From Exiguobacterium antarcticum DSM 14480 (GTDB lineage Bacteria > Bacillota > Bacilli > Exiguobacteriales > Exiguobacteriaceae): DNA of 64,000 nt. A model generated the notes under the pieces. That model saw nothing but the letters and a program-made list of their open reading frames with translations, had not been told where the DNA came from and did no database searches. The translations under genes and the position numbers were made by a program. This document shows positions 33,708 through 42,567 of this stretch, in pieces. Every line of letters begins with the position of its first letter. Positions within the stretch are counted from its first letter, which is position 1. Location: assembly GCF_000685865.1 (NCBI RefSeq), contig NZ_JMKS01000003.1:1821078-1885077 (forward strand). Reading direction: 5' to 3'.

Positions 33708-35810
33708 ATGGAAACCAAAACAGAACGACTTCACGTGACCGGAATTGATTGTGCCAACTGTGCAGCCAAAGTCGAACGTGGTGTTTCGAACGTCAACGGC
33801 ATCGAGCAAGCCAATTTAGATTTTGCCGGGCAAAAACTGTATCTGACGTATGAAAAAGAAGCAATACTCGACGATACCTATCGTGCGGTCGTCAATCGAG
33901 TCCGGGAACTGGAACCAAATGTCGTGCTCACGCGACCGGATGCACCAGACGGCGAGGACGATCACGGTCATCACCATGATCACGGACCATTCCTGAATAA
34001 AACGAAAAAAATTCAATATGGTGTGGGTCTGCTTTCCTTCGCCGGGGCTTATCTGGTCCCGGGATCAATTGACCTTCTATTTTTTGCGATTGCGTACTTG
34101 TTGATCGGATGGGAAGTCTTGCGAACGGCCGTCCGGAACATACGACACGGACAGATTTTTGATGAGAACTTCCTGATGTTCATTGCGACGATCGGTGCGT
34201 TTTTGATTGGCGAATATCCGGAAGCCGTCGCCGTGATGCTGTTTTATCAAATCGGTGAGTTTTTCCAACATCGTGCGGTGGATCAATCCCGGAAATCGAT
34301 TGCTGAACTGATGGACATTCGCCCGGATGTCGCGACGCTTGTAGACGGACGACAAGTCCGGCCGGACCAAGTGATGATTGGTCAACGGATTCTCGTCCGG
34401 GCAGGTGAAAAAATCCCTTTAGATGGGACAGTCCTTGAAGGAGAAGCCTTCATCGACACAACCGCCCTGACCGGCGAGTCGGTCCCGCGACGGGTCCGAC
34501 CGGCCGATCCGATTTTAGCCGGGACGATCAATACAGATGGACACCTGTTGATTCAAGTCGACCGCCGGTATGGTGAGTCAACGGTTGCTAAAATTCTTGA
34601 TTTAGTGGAAAATGCATCGCGTCATAAAGCACCAACGGAAAAATTCATCACCCGCTTCGCGCGTGTCTACACACCTGTCGTCGTTGTGATTGCAACATTG
34701 CTCGCGGTCGTGCCACCACTCCTGATCAGCGGGGCGATATGGGGGGACTGGATTTACCGGGCACTTGTCTTCCTGGTCATCAGCTGTCCGTGTGCGCTTG
34801 TCATTTCGATTCCGTTAGGATTCTTCAGCGGGATTGGTGCTGCTTCAAAACGGGGGATTCTCGTTAAAGGAGGCAATCACCTTGAAGCGTTGCAACAGCT
34901 GGATACGGTTGTGTTCGATAAAACCGGGACACTGACAGAAGGTGTGTTTGAAGTCGTCGAACTGCGTCCGGTAAGTGGATCGGACGAAGAACTGTTGCAG
35001 GCGGCTGCGACGGTCGAACAACACTCGAATCATCCGATTGCGAAATCCATCCAACGCCTGTACGCGACACGTGGTGTCGTCACAGTGAAGGGACAAGATT
35101 ACCGGGAAGTAGCCGGATCCGGTGTCACCGGACGGTTTGGAACGGATCAGATGGAGGCGGGGAACGCCCGTTGGTTCAAGGAATTGGGCTTTACGCCGCT
35201 TGATCAGACGGAAGACGGGACGTATGTCCATGTTGCCAAAAACGGAACGTACCTCGGGTTTATCCGGATTGCGGACCGGATTAAATCCAGCACGGTTGAC
35301 GCCTTACAGGATCTAAAAAAACTGGGTGTCCGTCGAACGGTCATGTTGACCGGCGACCGGCAGGAGACGGCACAACGAATCGGTCAACAGATTGGCATCG
35401 ATCAGATCGAAGCGGAACTTTTACCGAATCAAAAAGTCGAACAGCTGGAAGCGATCTTGCGACAAGCAAAAGGGAAAGTCGCGTTCGTCGGAGACGGCAT
35501 CAACGACGCACCGGTTCTGACACGGGCAGATGTCGGTATCGCGATGGGCGGACTCGGAAGTGACGTCGCGATTGAAGCGGCAGATGTCGTCTTAATGACG
35601 GATGAACCGAAGCAACTCGTGGAAGCAATCCACGTCGCGCGTGCCACCCGGAAAATCGTCTATCAGAACATCATCTTTGCACTCGGTGTCAAAGGAGTTT
35701 TCTTACTCCTCGGCGCCTTCGGGATTGCGACGATGTGGGAAGCGGTCTTTGCGGACGTCGGTGTGACCGTTCTTGCTGTCTTGAATGCGATGCGGATTTT
35801 ACGGAAATAA
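33708..35810 (+). CDS. CadA/ZntA-type Zn2+/Cd2+/Pb2+-exporting P1B ATPase
   Basis: A 700-residue metal pump. Residues 1-70 are a heavy-metal-associated domain with GIDCANCAAK; a histidine-rich linker (DHGHHHDHG, about residues 85-93) follows. The membrane metal site is SCPCALV near residue 363, the phosphorylated aspartate is in FDKTGTLTEG near 405 and the hinge is GDGINDAP near 600. The CPC motif with a following lysine/aspartate-poor helix fits group P1B-2. The palindrome over its promoter points to metal control. Confidence 0.93.
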   Translation: METKTERLHVTGIDCANCAAKVERGVSNVNGIEQANLDFAGQKLYLTYEKEAILDDTYRAVVNRVRELEPNVVLTRPDAPDGEDDHGHHHDHGPFLNKTKKIQYGVGLLSFAGAYLVPGSIDLLFFAIAYLLIGWEVLRTAVRNIRHGQIFDENFLMFIATIGAFLIGEYPEAVAVMLFYQIGEFFQHRAVDQSRKSIAELMDIRPDVATLVDGRQVRPDQVMIGQRILVRAGEKIPLDGTVLEGEAFIDTTALTGESVPRRVRPADPILAGTINTDGHLLIQVDRRYGESTVAKILDLVENASRHKAPTEKFITRFARVYTPVVVVIATLLAVVPPLLISGAIWGDWIYRALVFLVISCPCALVISIPLGFFSGIGAASKRGILVKGGNHLEALQQLDTVVFDKTGTLTEGVFEVVELRPVSGSDEELLQAAATVEQHSNHPIAKSIQRLYATRGVVTVKGQDYREVAGSGVTGRFGTDQMEAGNARWFKELGFTPLDQTEDGTYVHVAKNGTYLGFIRIADRIKSSTVDALQDLKKLGVRRTVMLTGDRQETAQRIGQQIGIDQIEAELLPNQKVEQLEAILRQAKGKVAFVGDGINDAPVLTRADVGIAMGGLGSDVAIEAADVVLMTDEPKQLVEAIHVARATRKIVYQNIIFALGVKGVFLLLGAFGIATMWEAVFADVGVTVLAVLNAMRILRK

Positions 35811-35822
35811 CAATGGACATGC

Positions 35823-35861
35823 AATAAGACCTCTCCCGTGTCTCACAGGAGAGGTCTTATT
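35823..35861. terminator. bidirectional terminator
   Basis: Perfect 14-bp arms AATAAGACCTCTCC and GGAGAGGTCTTATT. Confidence 0.9.
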
Positions 35862-35880
35862 CGTTTGCTGTAATACTACA

Positions 35881-36693
35881 TTATCCGAGTGCGACGTCCA
35901 AAATCATCATGACGGTGAAACCGACCATCAGACCAAGTGTTGCCAAGTCTGAGCCGTTTTCAGCCTGCGATTCGGGAATCAATTCTTCGACGACGACGAA
36001 AATCATCGCACCGGCGGCAAACGCCAGGGCATATGGTAAGAGCGGCTGGATGAAGAAGACAGCGGCCGCCCCGACCATGGCGGCAATCGGTTCGACGATC
36101 GCCGACAATTGTCCGTAGTTAAAGGCACGCCGGCGTGACATCCCTTCACCACGGAGCGGAATCGACAAGGCTGCCCCTTCCGGCATGTTTTGAATCCCGA
36201 TCCCAAGTGCGAGTGTCAAGGCGCCGGCGACTGTCGCCCCGTCCATGTTGAGCGCTGCTGCACCAAAGGCAACACCAATCGCTAAACCTTCCGGGATGTT
36301 GTGTAAAGTAATCGCGAGAAACAACAGCGTTGTCTTTTTCAGACCGGTCGACGGACCTTCGGCTGTTTCGAGCGGAGCGGATAAATGCAGGTGGGGAGTT
36401 ACGAAATCCAGGAGGCGGACAAAAAAACCACCTGCCAGGAAACCGATTGCGGCCGGCAACCAGGCAATTCCACCATCATTTTCCGTAAATTCAATTGCCG
36501 GGGCGAGCAATGACCAAAACGAAGCCGCAATCATAACACCGGCGGCAAAGCCGAGCATCATATTCATGACCCGTTTTTCAATCGTCGTAAAGACGAGGAC
36601 AAGTGCGGCTCCGAGTGCCGTCAATCCCCAAGTCATCATGCCGGCAAGCAACGCTTGCACGACGACCGGAAGTCCGGTAAACCATTCCATCAT
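35881..36693 (-). CDS. ZIP-family metal transporter
   Basis: A 270-residue membrane protein of the ZIP family (ZupT/GufA branch) with about eight segments. Metal-binding histidine and glutamate are in the paired motifs LHNIPEGLAIGVAFG and GIQNMPEGAALS. ZIP proteins bring zinc or other divalent metals into the cytosol, the opposite of its convergent neighbour, the CadA-type ATPase. The ATG at 36693 has AAGAAGGA 9 bases upstream and is preferred to the TTG at 36714. Confidence 0.88.
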   Translation of the reverse strand: MMEWFTGLPVVVQALLAGMMTWGLTALGAALVLVFTTIEKRVMNMMLGFAAGVMIAASFWSLLAPAIEFTENDGGIAWLPAAIGFLAGGFFVRLLDFVTPHLHLSAPLETAEGPSTGLKKTTLLFLAITLHNIPEGLAIGVAFGAAALNMDGATVAGALTLALGIGIQNMPEGAALSIPLRGEGMSRRRAFNYGQLSAIVEPIAAMVGAAAVFFIQPLLPYALAFAAGAMIFVVVEELIPESQAENGSDLATLGLMVGFTVMMILDVALG

Positions 36694-36762
36694 ACCAATC
36701 AATCCTTCTTTCAATGCTAATTCGTAAGATAAGTGCGTAAGATACAGCAGCTTCTGTCTCTT

Positions 36763-37092
36763 CTACCCGTTTTCAATCCGAATGATTCGTCCGAGCGGAA
36801 TCTCGATCCGTGATAATCCACGCAATATGAGATAGGCACGTTCACGATGCACCTGCTCGATGAACCCGGAGGTCGTGACATAGCCTCTTTCACTATAATA
36901 CGTGATTTCAAGCTCGGTTCCTTCTATTAATGCTTGTTCAAGTAAGAACTGCCAGGGATACTGCAATTGTTCATCGATGATTGGAAGATCGATTTGATGG
37001 TTTTCAAGATAATAGGCTTTGAGAAGTTGAATGTGTTCCGGCATCAGAAAGGGAAGCCATTTGAGGTCTCCACGATCATGATAACGTGTCAT
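36763..37092 (-). CDS. YolD-like protein
   Basis: A 109-residue YolD family protein (RYHDRGDLKWLPFLMPEH opening). YolD proteins are regularly encoded with UvrX/YqjW-type polymerases and may act as UmuD-like partners; the mechanism is not settled. It starts inside the polymerase gene's last codons, with GGGAGGTGAC before the ATG, so the two are coupled and share LexA control. Confidence 0.8.
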   Translation of the reverse strand: MTRYHDRGDLKWLPFLMPEHIQLLKAYYLENHQIDLPIIDEQLQYPWQFLLEQALIEGTELEITYYSERGYVTTSGFIEQVHRERAYLILRGLSRIEIPLGRIIRIENG

Positions 37093-38401
37093 GCTGGTCA
37101 CCTCCCGGATGGCCGCCGACGAACCGGAGCCGGCGTTTTGCGACACTTGTATCGAGGAAGGACACAGCGAGCCGGATCGTTCCTTTTCCGTAACGTAAAT
37201 TGACGTGGTCGATGGCTTTTAACAAGCGCTTTCTGCGCCAGACCTTTGTATTGTCTTCAAATAAGGACAACTGAAGTGTTCCCTGATCCGGAGTGAGTTG
37301 CCCGAGGGCGACCGATAAAAAGCGGACCGGTTCACCGTCGAGCCAATTCGGTTCGAACAATTGGAGGACGTAACGCAACAACAGCCGTTCATCAGATGTC
37401 GGATAAGGCAGGCGGAGCTGTTTCGAAAAGCCGTCCCGGGTGACATGGCGGGAGTAGCGAACGCCGAGATGCACCGTCCAACCGACTTGATTAGAAAAAC
37501 GGACCCGTGCCGCGACATCGCCTGCTAATTCGGCCAGAACTAAACGAATCTGTTCGTACTGGTAATAATCGCGCATCAAGGTCACTCCATGTCCGATTGT
37601 TCTTTTGGTATCCGGCGCAGTCTGGAATAAGGTCATCGGATCAATGATGGTCGGAGAACTGTCGATTCCCCAGGAATGGTGCCAAAGTTCTGCCCCGAGG
37701 ACTCCAAACCGTTCGTGTAAGTCTTCAACCCGTGCTGCGGCCAGGTCACCAATGGTGTTGATCCCCATTACCGACAAGTGTTGCTCCATCATCCGTCCGA
37801 CTCCCCACATCTTGCGAACCGGAAAATCATGCAACAACCGGGAGACATCTGCATAACCGCATTGTGCGATGCCTTCACGTTTTCCACGTAAATCGAGCAC
37901 CAGTTTTGCGATGACGTTGTTCGGACCGATGCCGATCCGGACCGGAATGCCGGTCTGTTGCCAAATCGCTGTCTGGATTTTTTGAGCCGTTTCAACATCT
38001 GATCCAAAAAGCCGTTCCGTTCCGGTCATGTCGATAAAATTTTCGTCAATTGAATAGATCCGGATCGCATCGGGCGGGGCAAACTGATGCAAGACATCCA
38101 ATACTTCAATTGATGTTTTCATATATGCGAGCATCCGCGGTTCAACGAGCATAATCTGCTTTCGCTCCCGATAAGGCAATTGTTCAATCTGATAGAGTCG
38201 ACTGGCGGTCTTGATTCCGAGTTGTTTTAAGGCAGGGCTGGCTGCGAGGACAACGGATCCGGAGCGGGTCAAGTCCGATACGACAGCAAGTTTTGTCGTC
38301 AAGGGAGGCAAATTTCGATAACGGCATTCACAACTGGCATAAAAAGAGACACTGTCGACACAAAAGATCCGTCGATCGGGAAAAGAGATAGTCAGGTTCA
38401 T
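37076..38401 (-). CDS. Y-family translesion DNA polymerase (UvrX/YqjW type)
   Basis: A 441-residue UmuC/DinB-superfamily polymerase. The catalytic acidic residues are in IFCVDSVSFYASCE near residue 13 and YSIDENFIDMT near 115; the SRLYQIEQLPY and helix-hairpin-helix GINTIGDLAA blocks follow. It has the UvrX-type serine where DinB has MDAFF. The ATG at 38401 has AAGGAGAG 7 bases upstream. A LexA box precedes it and a YolD gene follows, the usual SOS mutagenesis pair of Firmicutes. Confidence 0.9.
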   Translation of the reverse strand: MNLTISFPDRRIFCVDSVSFYASCECRYRNLPPLTTKLAVVSDLTRSGSVVLAASPALKQLGIKTASRLYQIEQLPYRERKQIMLVEPRMLAYMKTSIEVLDVLHQFAPPDAIRIYSIDENFIDMTGTERLFGSDVETAQKIQTAIWQQTGIPVRIGIGPNNVIAKLVLDLRGKREGIAQCGYADVSRLLHDFPVRKMWGVGRMMEQHLSVMGINTIGDLAAARVEDLHERFGVLGAELWHHSWGIDSSPTIIDPMTLFQTAPDTKRTIGHGVTLMRDYYQYEQIRLVLAELAGDVAARVRFSNQVGWTVHLGVRYSRHVTRDGFSKQLRLPYPTSDERLLLRYVLQLFEPNWLDGEPVRFLSVALGQLTPDQGTLQLSLFEDNTKVWRRKRLLKAIDHVNLRYGKGTIRLAVSFLDTSVAKRRLRFVGGHPGGDQHDTLS

Positions 38402-38426
38402 CGGAAACTCTCCTTGGTACATAAAA

Positions 38427-38438
38427 GAACATTTGTTC
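38427..38438 (-). promoter_or_regulatory. LexA (SOS) box upstream of the Y-family polymerase
   Basis: GAAC-ATTT-GTTC, extended by A and T on both sides, matches the Bacillus SOS box core GAACN4GTTC. On the minus strand TTGAGA-16-TATAGT lies just upstream, so the box sits next to the transcription start. Confidence 0.85.
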
Positions 38439-38560
38439 TTGTTTTTGATTTGACTATATCATGGTCTCAGTCGGTCTCAAATCAAAAAACCAAAAAAAGA
38501 GTCAATCTTTGCTACACTGAGAAAGATGAAAGTGATGTAGAAGGAAAGAAGGGGAAGTAC

Positions 38561-39208
38561 GTGAAAAAACAAATCATTCAATTACCCGAGTTACCGCACC
38601 AGCTGACACCGGAAACCTTTGCGGATGTCGAAATCGATGATCCGTATCTGTATCAAACGTTGTATGAAAAAGAGACATTACCGGTCGAGTTGACAGAACG
38701 GCTCGACGTCAATCAAGTCTGTTTTCGAAATGTCTCGTTTGCGGGACTGGTTTTTGAACGGGCTTCATTTGAAAATGTCCGCTTTGAACAATGTGACTTG
38801 ACGGGGTGTCAGTTCCAGGACAGTCGTTTTCACCGGGTCGTTTTTGAGGATTGTCGCCTGACCGGAATTCACTTTGAATCGAATACGGTTGATCATGTGA
38901 CGATCAAAAACTGTCAGGCCAATTATGCCCAACTGATTCGGACAGCGTTACGTCACGTCGCACTGGAGCAGACGACGATGCGGGAAAGTCATTTCTTTGA
39001 AATGAAGCCAACCGATTTCCGGCTGCATGAAGTTGATTTGTCGGAAAGTCAATGGGTCGAGACGGCATTAAAAGGACTGGATCTGCGGCAAGCCGACCTG
39101 TCCGGAATCACGATTGATCCACGTTTCTTACCAGGTGCTATCGTTACGGAAAGCCAGGCCATCACGTTTGCCCGGTTACTCGGACTCGTCATTCCAAGTC
39201 ATGATTAA
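38561..39208 (+). CDS. pentapeptide repeat protein
   Basis: A 215-residue protein with a run of degenerate pentapeptides (central Leu/Phe every five residues: FRNVSFAGLVFERASFENVRFEQ and similar) that should form a right-handed quadrilateral helix. Qnr and MfpA proteins share the fold and protect gyrase, but nothing in the sequence proves that role. The start is taken as GTG at 38561 with AAAGAAGGGG upstream; an ATG far upstream (38414) would place 49 odd residues in the divergent promoter. Confidence 0.75.
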   Translation: MKKQIIQLPELPHQLTPETFADVEIDDPYLYQTLYEKETLPVELTERLDVNQVCFRNVSFAGLVFERASFENVRFEQCDLTGCQFQDSRFHRVVFEDCRLTGIHFESNTVDHVTIKNCQANYAQLIRTALRHVALEQTTMRESHFFEMKPTDFRLHEVDLSESQWVETALKGLDLRQADLSGITIDPRFLPGAIVTESQAITFARLLGLVIPSHD

Positions 39209-39219
39209 CGATCAAAAAA

Positions 39220-39267
39220 AAACGAAGTTCACTGTCCCGAATACTACCGGGATAGTGAACTTCGTTT
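39220..39267. terminator. bidirectional terminator
   Basis: Arms AAACGAAGTTCACT and AGTGAACTTCGTTT plus an inner CCCG/CGGG pair; serves the convergent pentapeptide and MBL genes. Confidence 0.9.
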
Positions 39268-39270
39268 CGT

Positions 39271-40026
39271 TTAGAGGGAAATGGTTTCGCCGTCATCTGG
39301 AATGAGGAAATGAGCGGATAAATGATGGGCAGCCAAGAAATCAGCAATCATATCACGACGCAGAAGACAATGATTGACGGATTCGAGGTGCGAGACGATG
39401 ATTGTCGACTCAGCAGCTGCTTGATGAACGGCGAGTAAATCGCGCTGGGACATCGTAATCGGTTCTCCGGTCAAGAATTGTGCCGCACCACTGTTGACGA
39501 CGATGATGTCGGGTGCATGTTGTTCGATCGCAGTCGCGACGTCATCACACCAAATCGTGTCACCGGTGATATAGAGTGTCGGTTCGTCGGGATGCGTCAA
39601 GACGATACCGGAAACGGTACCCATCCGTTGGCCGATTTCTCCAACGCCGTGTTGACCCGATGTATGAGAGACGCGGATATCGCCGAGCGTCAATCCATTC
39701 TCAAACGACGAGACGTTCGTGAATCCGGCTTCGCGGATCGTGGCAACGTCCGCCTCATTTTGCGCATAAAGCGGGATTTGTTTCGGCAAAACCTTTTTGG
39801 CCGTCTCATCAAAGTGGTCGGCATGCAGATGGGTGACGAAAATTGCGTCCGGATCGAGTAACGTCGAGACATCGACCGGTAAGTCGACGAGCGGGTTCGG
39901 AACGGCATTGGGTGTTTGCCCAAACGGCGGCAAGGTTCCTTTTTCACCGAGAAACGGATCGATTAAAAATACTTGATTGGCATAAGTGACGACGAGGGTT
40001 GCATTACGAATCTGTTGAATATCCAC
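39271..40026 (-). CDS. metallo-beta-lactamase-fold hydrolase (UlaG-like)
   Basis: A 251-residue MBL-fold enzyme. Metal ligands: HLHADHFD near residue 66, a histidine in TSGQHGVG, the aspartate in ITGDTIWCDD near 155 and SHLESVNHC near 213. The family includes UlaG and many uncharacterised hydrolases; the substrate is unknown. The start is GTG at 40026 with AAAGGAAG upstream. Confidence 0.8.
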   Translation of the reverse strand: MDIQQIRNATLVVTYANQVFLIDPFLGEKGTLPPFGQTPNAVPNPLVDLPVDVSTLLDPDAIFVTHLHADHFDETAKKVLPKQIPLYAQNEADVATIREAGFTNVSSFENGLTLGDIRVSHTSGQHGVGEIGQRMGTVSGIVLTHPDEPTLYITGDTIWCDDVATAIEQHAPDIIVVNSGAAQFLTGEPITMSQRDLLAVHQAAAESTIIVSHLESVNHCLLRRDMIADFLAAHHLSAHFLIPDDGETISL

Positions 40027-40094
40027 GGGCAGTCTTCCTTTCGGGTTGGGAATGTGTCAGTGTTCGTTCATTTCCCATTCAGACGCCGTGTTAA

Positions 40095-40604
40095 TCATAT
40101 TTGATCGTCAATCGTCTTTGAAAGTACCTTTTCCATCGCCAGAACATCAACATAATACCCATTGAGCATTCCTTGTTCCTTAAATGTCCCGACGATCCGG
40201 AAGCCGGACCGGATATAGAGTTTTTGACCGAGTTTATTAAACGGGAAGGTAAACAGGATCAATTTATGGAATCCCTGCGTGATCGCGTGTTCCTCGATGA
40301 TCCGTAAGAGCTGTCGTCCGATGCCTTGACCGCGGTGGGTCCGGGTGATGTAGACAGACAGTTCACCGACGGATTGATAGACCGGACGCGGATTGTACGG
40401 GTCAAGCGAGATGAAGCCAAGAATCGTCGTTCCTTCATACGCCACAAACCCGGCATAACGTGTCGTTCGTTCCTGATACCAGTCTTCCATGAAAGATAAT
40501 TCCTTGGTATCCGTTTCAAGCGTCGCAATCCGATCTTCGATGCCTTCGTTATAGATGGCGAGGATGTCTTTCAAATCAGCTTCTTGGACAGGGCGAATCA
40601 TCAT
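40095..40604 (-). CDS. GNAT N-acetyltransferase (phosphinothricin acetyltransferase-like)
   Basis: A 169-residue GNAT protein. It has the opening IRPVQEADLKDILAIYNEGIEDRIAT, SVYITRTHRGQGIGRQLL (acetyl-CoA loop) and FNKLGQKLYIRSGFRIVGTFKEQG, the pattern of the PAT/YncA/MddA group that acetylates phosphinothricin or methionine sulfone/sulfoximine. GGAGG precedes the ATG. It lies directly downstream of the methionine salvage genes but is separated by a terminator. Confidence 0.8.
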   Translation of the reverse strand: MMIRPVQEADLKDILAIYNEGIEDRIATLETDTKELSFMEDWYQERTTRYAGFVAYEGTTILGFISLDPYNPRPVYQSVGELSVYITRTHRGQGIGRQLLRIIEEHAITQGFHKLILFTFPFNKLGQKLYIRSGFRIVGTFKEQGMLNGYYVDVLAMEKVLSKTIDDQI

Positions 40605-40685
40605 ACACGTGACCTCCAGTTCAAATGAGTCTTTTCTTCATTATATAGGAGGAAACGGAAACAAGCGGTATGTTTGTAGGATAGA

Positions 40686-40723
40686 AAAAAACAGACAGCC
40701 GGATAAACCGGACCATCTGTTTT
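40686..40723 (-). terminator. terminator of the mtnWXBD operon
   Basis: AAAACAGA.. GCCGG and CCGG..TCTGTTTT arms directly after the mtnD stop on the minus strand. Confidence 0.8.
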
Positions 40724-40735
40724 CAGGAGAATGCT

Positions 40736-41275
40736 TTAGTTAGTTGTTTCAATTGGATCTTTTTCATAAATCGGCACCCACCCGTCCGTCGTCACGAAAA
40801 TCCGCACGGCAACGACTTGACGGTCGTCCTGGAGCGTGAAGTAATGACGGGTGTTGACTGGGACGGAAATCAAATCACCCGGATTCAACTCAATGTTGTA
40901 ATAGCCGACTTCGTCATCCTGGATGGCAAAAACACCGTGACCGCTGACGATGAACCGGACTTCGTCATCCGTGTGATGGTGTTCTTTCTGGAAGTTGACG
41001 AGCAACTCATCCAAGTTCGGTGTTGCGTCAGACAGGGAGATGATATCAGCCGTCTGATAACCGCGACGTTCCGAGACATCCGTGATTTCCGGTTGGAACG
41101 TACCGAGAATCGTTTGTTTGTCCGCATCCGTCAACGTGTACGTGTCGACCAGTTCCGCTGGGAGTTTCGTGACATCCCATTGTTCATACAAGACGCCGCG
41201 TGAAGCCAGAAACGCAGACACCTCGTTTTGATCCGTATACCGTTCGTTTGTTTTTTGGAAAAGTACTGTTGCCAT
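40736..41275 (-). CDS. mtnD: acireductone dioxygenase
   Basis: A 179-residue cupin. Metal ligands are in EHHHTDDEVRFIVSGHGVF near residue 95 and the late NTRHYF histidine. It oxidises acireductone to formate and 4-methylthio-2-oxobutyrate (Fe form), the last carbon step of methionine salvage before transamination. AAAGGAGG precedes the ATG; it is the last gene of mtnWXBD. Confidence 0.94.
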   Translation of the reverse strand: MATVLFQKTNERYTDQNEVSAFLASRGVLYEQWDVTKLPAELVDTYTLTDADKQTILGTFQPEITDVSERRGYQTADIISLSDATPNLDELLVNFQKEHHHTDDEVRFIVSGHGVFAIQDDEVGYYNIELNPGDLISVPVNTRHYFTLQDDRQVVAVRIFVTTDGWVPIYEKDPIETTN

Positions 41276-41290
41276 TGTAAATTCCTCCTT

Positions 41291-41911
41291 TTAATGAATC
41301 GCCTGTCGGCACGTTTGTAGTTTTAAGGTGTAACTGAACAAAAACTCGAATGCTTCCAACTGTTTTTTGGCTTCAAAGGCAGTCGGTGCCCAGACAGTGA
41401 TGCCGTGATTGCGGATCAGGACGGCGCCGCTCTCGGCATGCACATGCGCTGCAAAGGCAGCGGCAAGTGTCGGAATGTCTGCATAGTTCGGGATAATCGG
41501 CACACGGACTTCCGCATTTTCTTCCCAAAGGCCGAGTGCTTTGATGATTTCCTGACCGGCAAACCGAATCTCGCCTTGGTCCCCGTACAGTTCCGAAATG
41601 ACATTGTTGTCGATCGTGTGGACGTGAAGGGAACACCCGGCAGTCGTTCGGTTGAAGACCTCGACGTGGAGCAAGGTTTCGGCAGAGGGACGACCCGTCT
41701 GTTCGCCGATCAGTTGACCGGACGCGTCGACATGGACGAAGTCGTCCGGTGTATCCTGCCGTTTGTCCTTACCGCTTGCCGTCACGAGAAATTCAGTCGG
41801 TTGATCGGCTGTCCGGATGGCGAGGTTACCGCTCGTACCGGGAAACCAGTCGCGTGCGGCGAACTCCTGTTTAATGGCACGTAATTCTTCGTATCGTTTC
41901 AAGAATGTCAT
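41291..41911 (-). CDS. mtnB: methylthioribulose-1-phosphate dehydratase
   Basis: A 206-residue class II aldolase-like zinc enzyme. Blocks seen: GTSGNLAIR near residue 25, the acidic residue in ETLLHVEVF, the HVHTIDNN zinc histidines near 97 and the [10 protein letters not shown] histidine near 170. It dehydrates methylthioribulose-1-phosphate to the diketo compound used by MtnW. It overlaps mtnX by ATGA. Confidence 0.93.
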   Translation of the reverse strand: MTFLKRYEELRAIKQEFAARDWFPGTSGNLAIRTADQPTEFLVTASGKDKRQDTPDDFVHVDASGQLIGEQTGRPSAETLLHVEVFNRTTAGCSLHVHTIDNNVISELYGDQGEIRFAGQEIIKALGLWEENAEVRVPIIPNYADIPTLAAAFAAHVHAESGAVLIRNHGITVWAPTAFEAKKQLEAFEFLFSYTLKLQTCRQAIH

Positions 41912-42567
41912 GCGTACACCTCCGTTGTCTGTAAGTGTTCGACGATGTCATAAAACGTTTCAAACGGTGTATAGGGAATACCGTGTTGTTCACACAGTGT
42001 AATCAGATAGTCCCGGGCATAGACGTGGTCAGCTTGTTTCGCCAGTTCGAAATCCGTCACGGAGTCACCGATGGCGATGATCGTGTCACCGTCCTGCTTG
42101 AGCTTTCGGGCAATCGACGTTTTACAACACCCGCATTGATTGTTGCATGCCGCATCGCAAGCGTGTGGCCATTCAATCCGAATCGTCTCTTCGCTAAAGT
42201 CACTGCCGTTGCAATAAATCGCTTCATCTGTCAGTAATCCTTTAAGAATGGGTTGGACAAAAAAGTCGATTCCGCCGCTGACGATCGCAAAGTCGATCCT
42301 GTTCGATTTGGCAAAGGCGAGTAAGGTCTTAAAGCCGGGACGAATGACAGCCCGCTGTTCCAAAAAATCAACATAGTCTTGTTTCCGGTCTGACGGAAGC
42401 AGCCGAAACATCTGTCCGACGCCGGACTGGATCGAAAGGGACCGGTCGAGCACACCTTTTTTCAACGGCTCAAAAGCTGCCGGTGGAGCAAATTCTTTCA
42501 TCAACGCGATGATGTTGTCGTGTTCCGTCACCGTGCCGTCGAAGTCACATAAAATCCGGATCGTCAT
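41908..42567 (-). CDS. mtnX: 2-hydroxy-3-keto-5-methylthiopentenyl-1-phosphate phosphatase
   Basis: A 219-residue HAD phosphatase. The nucleophile aspartate is in [12 protein letters not shown] near residue 8, the lysine follows RKLKQDG near 150 and the acidic motif is [13 protein letters not shown] near 160. A cysteine-rich insert ([15 protein letters not shown]) is typical of MtnX. The ATG at 42567 overlaps the mtnW stop and has GGGGG 7 bases upstream. Confidence 0.93.
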   Translation of the reverse strand: MTIRILCDFDGTVTEHDNIIALMKEFAPPAAFEPLKKGVLDRSLSIQSGVGQMFRLLPSDRKQDYVDFLEQRAVIRPGFKTLLAFAKSNRIDFAIVSGGIDFFVQPILKGLLTDEAIYCNGSDFSEETIRIEWPHACDAACNNQCGCCKTSIARKLKQDGDTIIAIGDSVTDFELAKQADHVYARDYLITLCEQHGIPYTPFETFYDIVEHLQTTEVYA

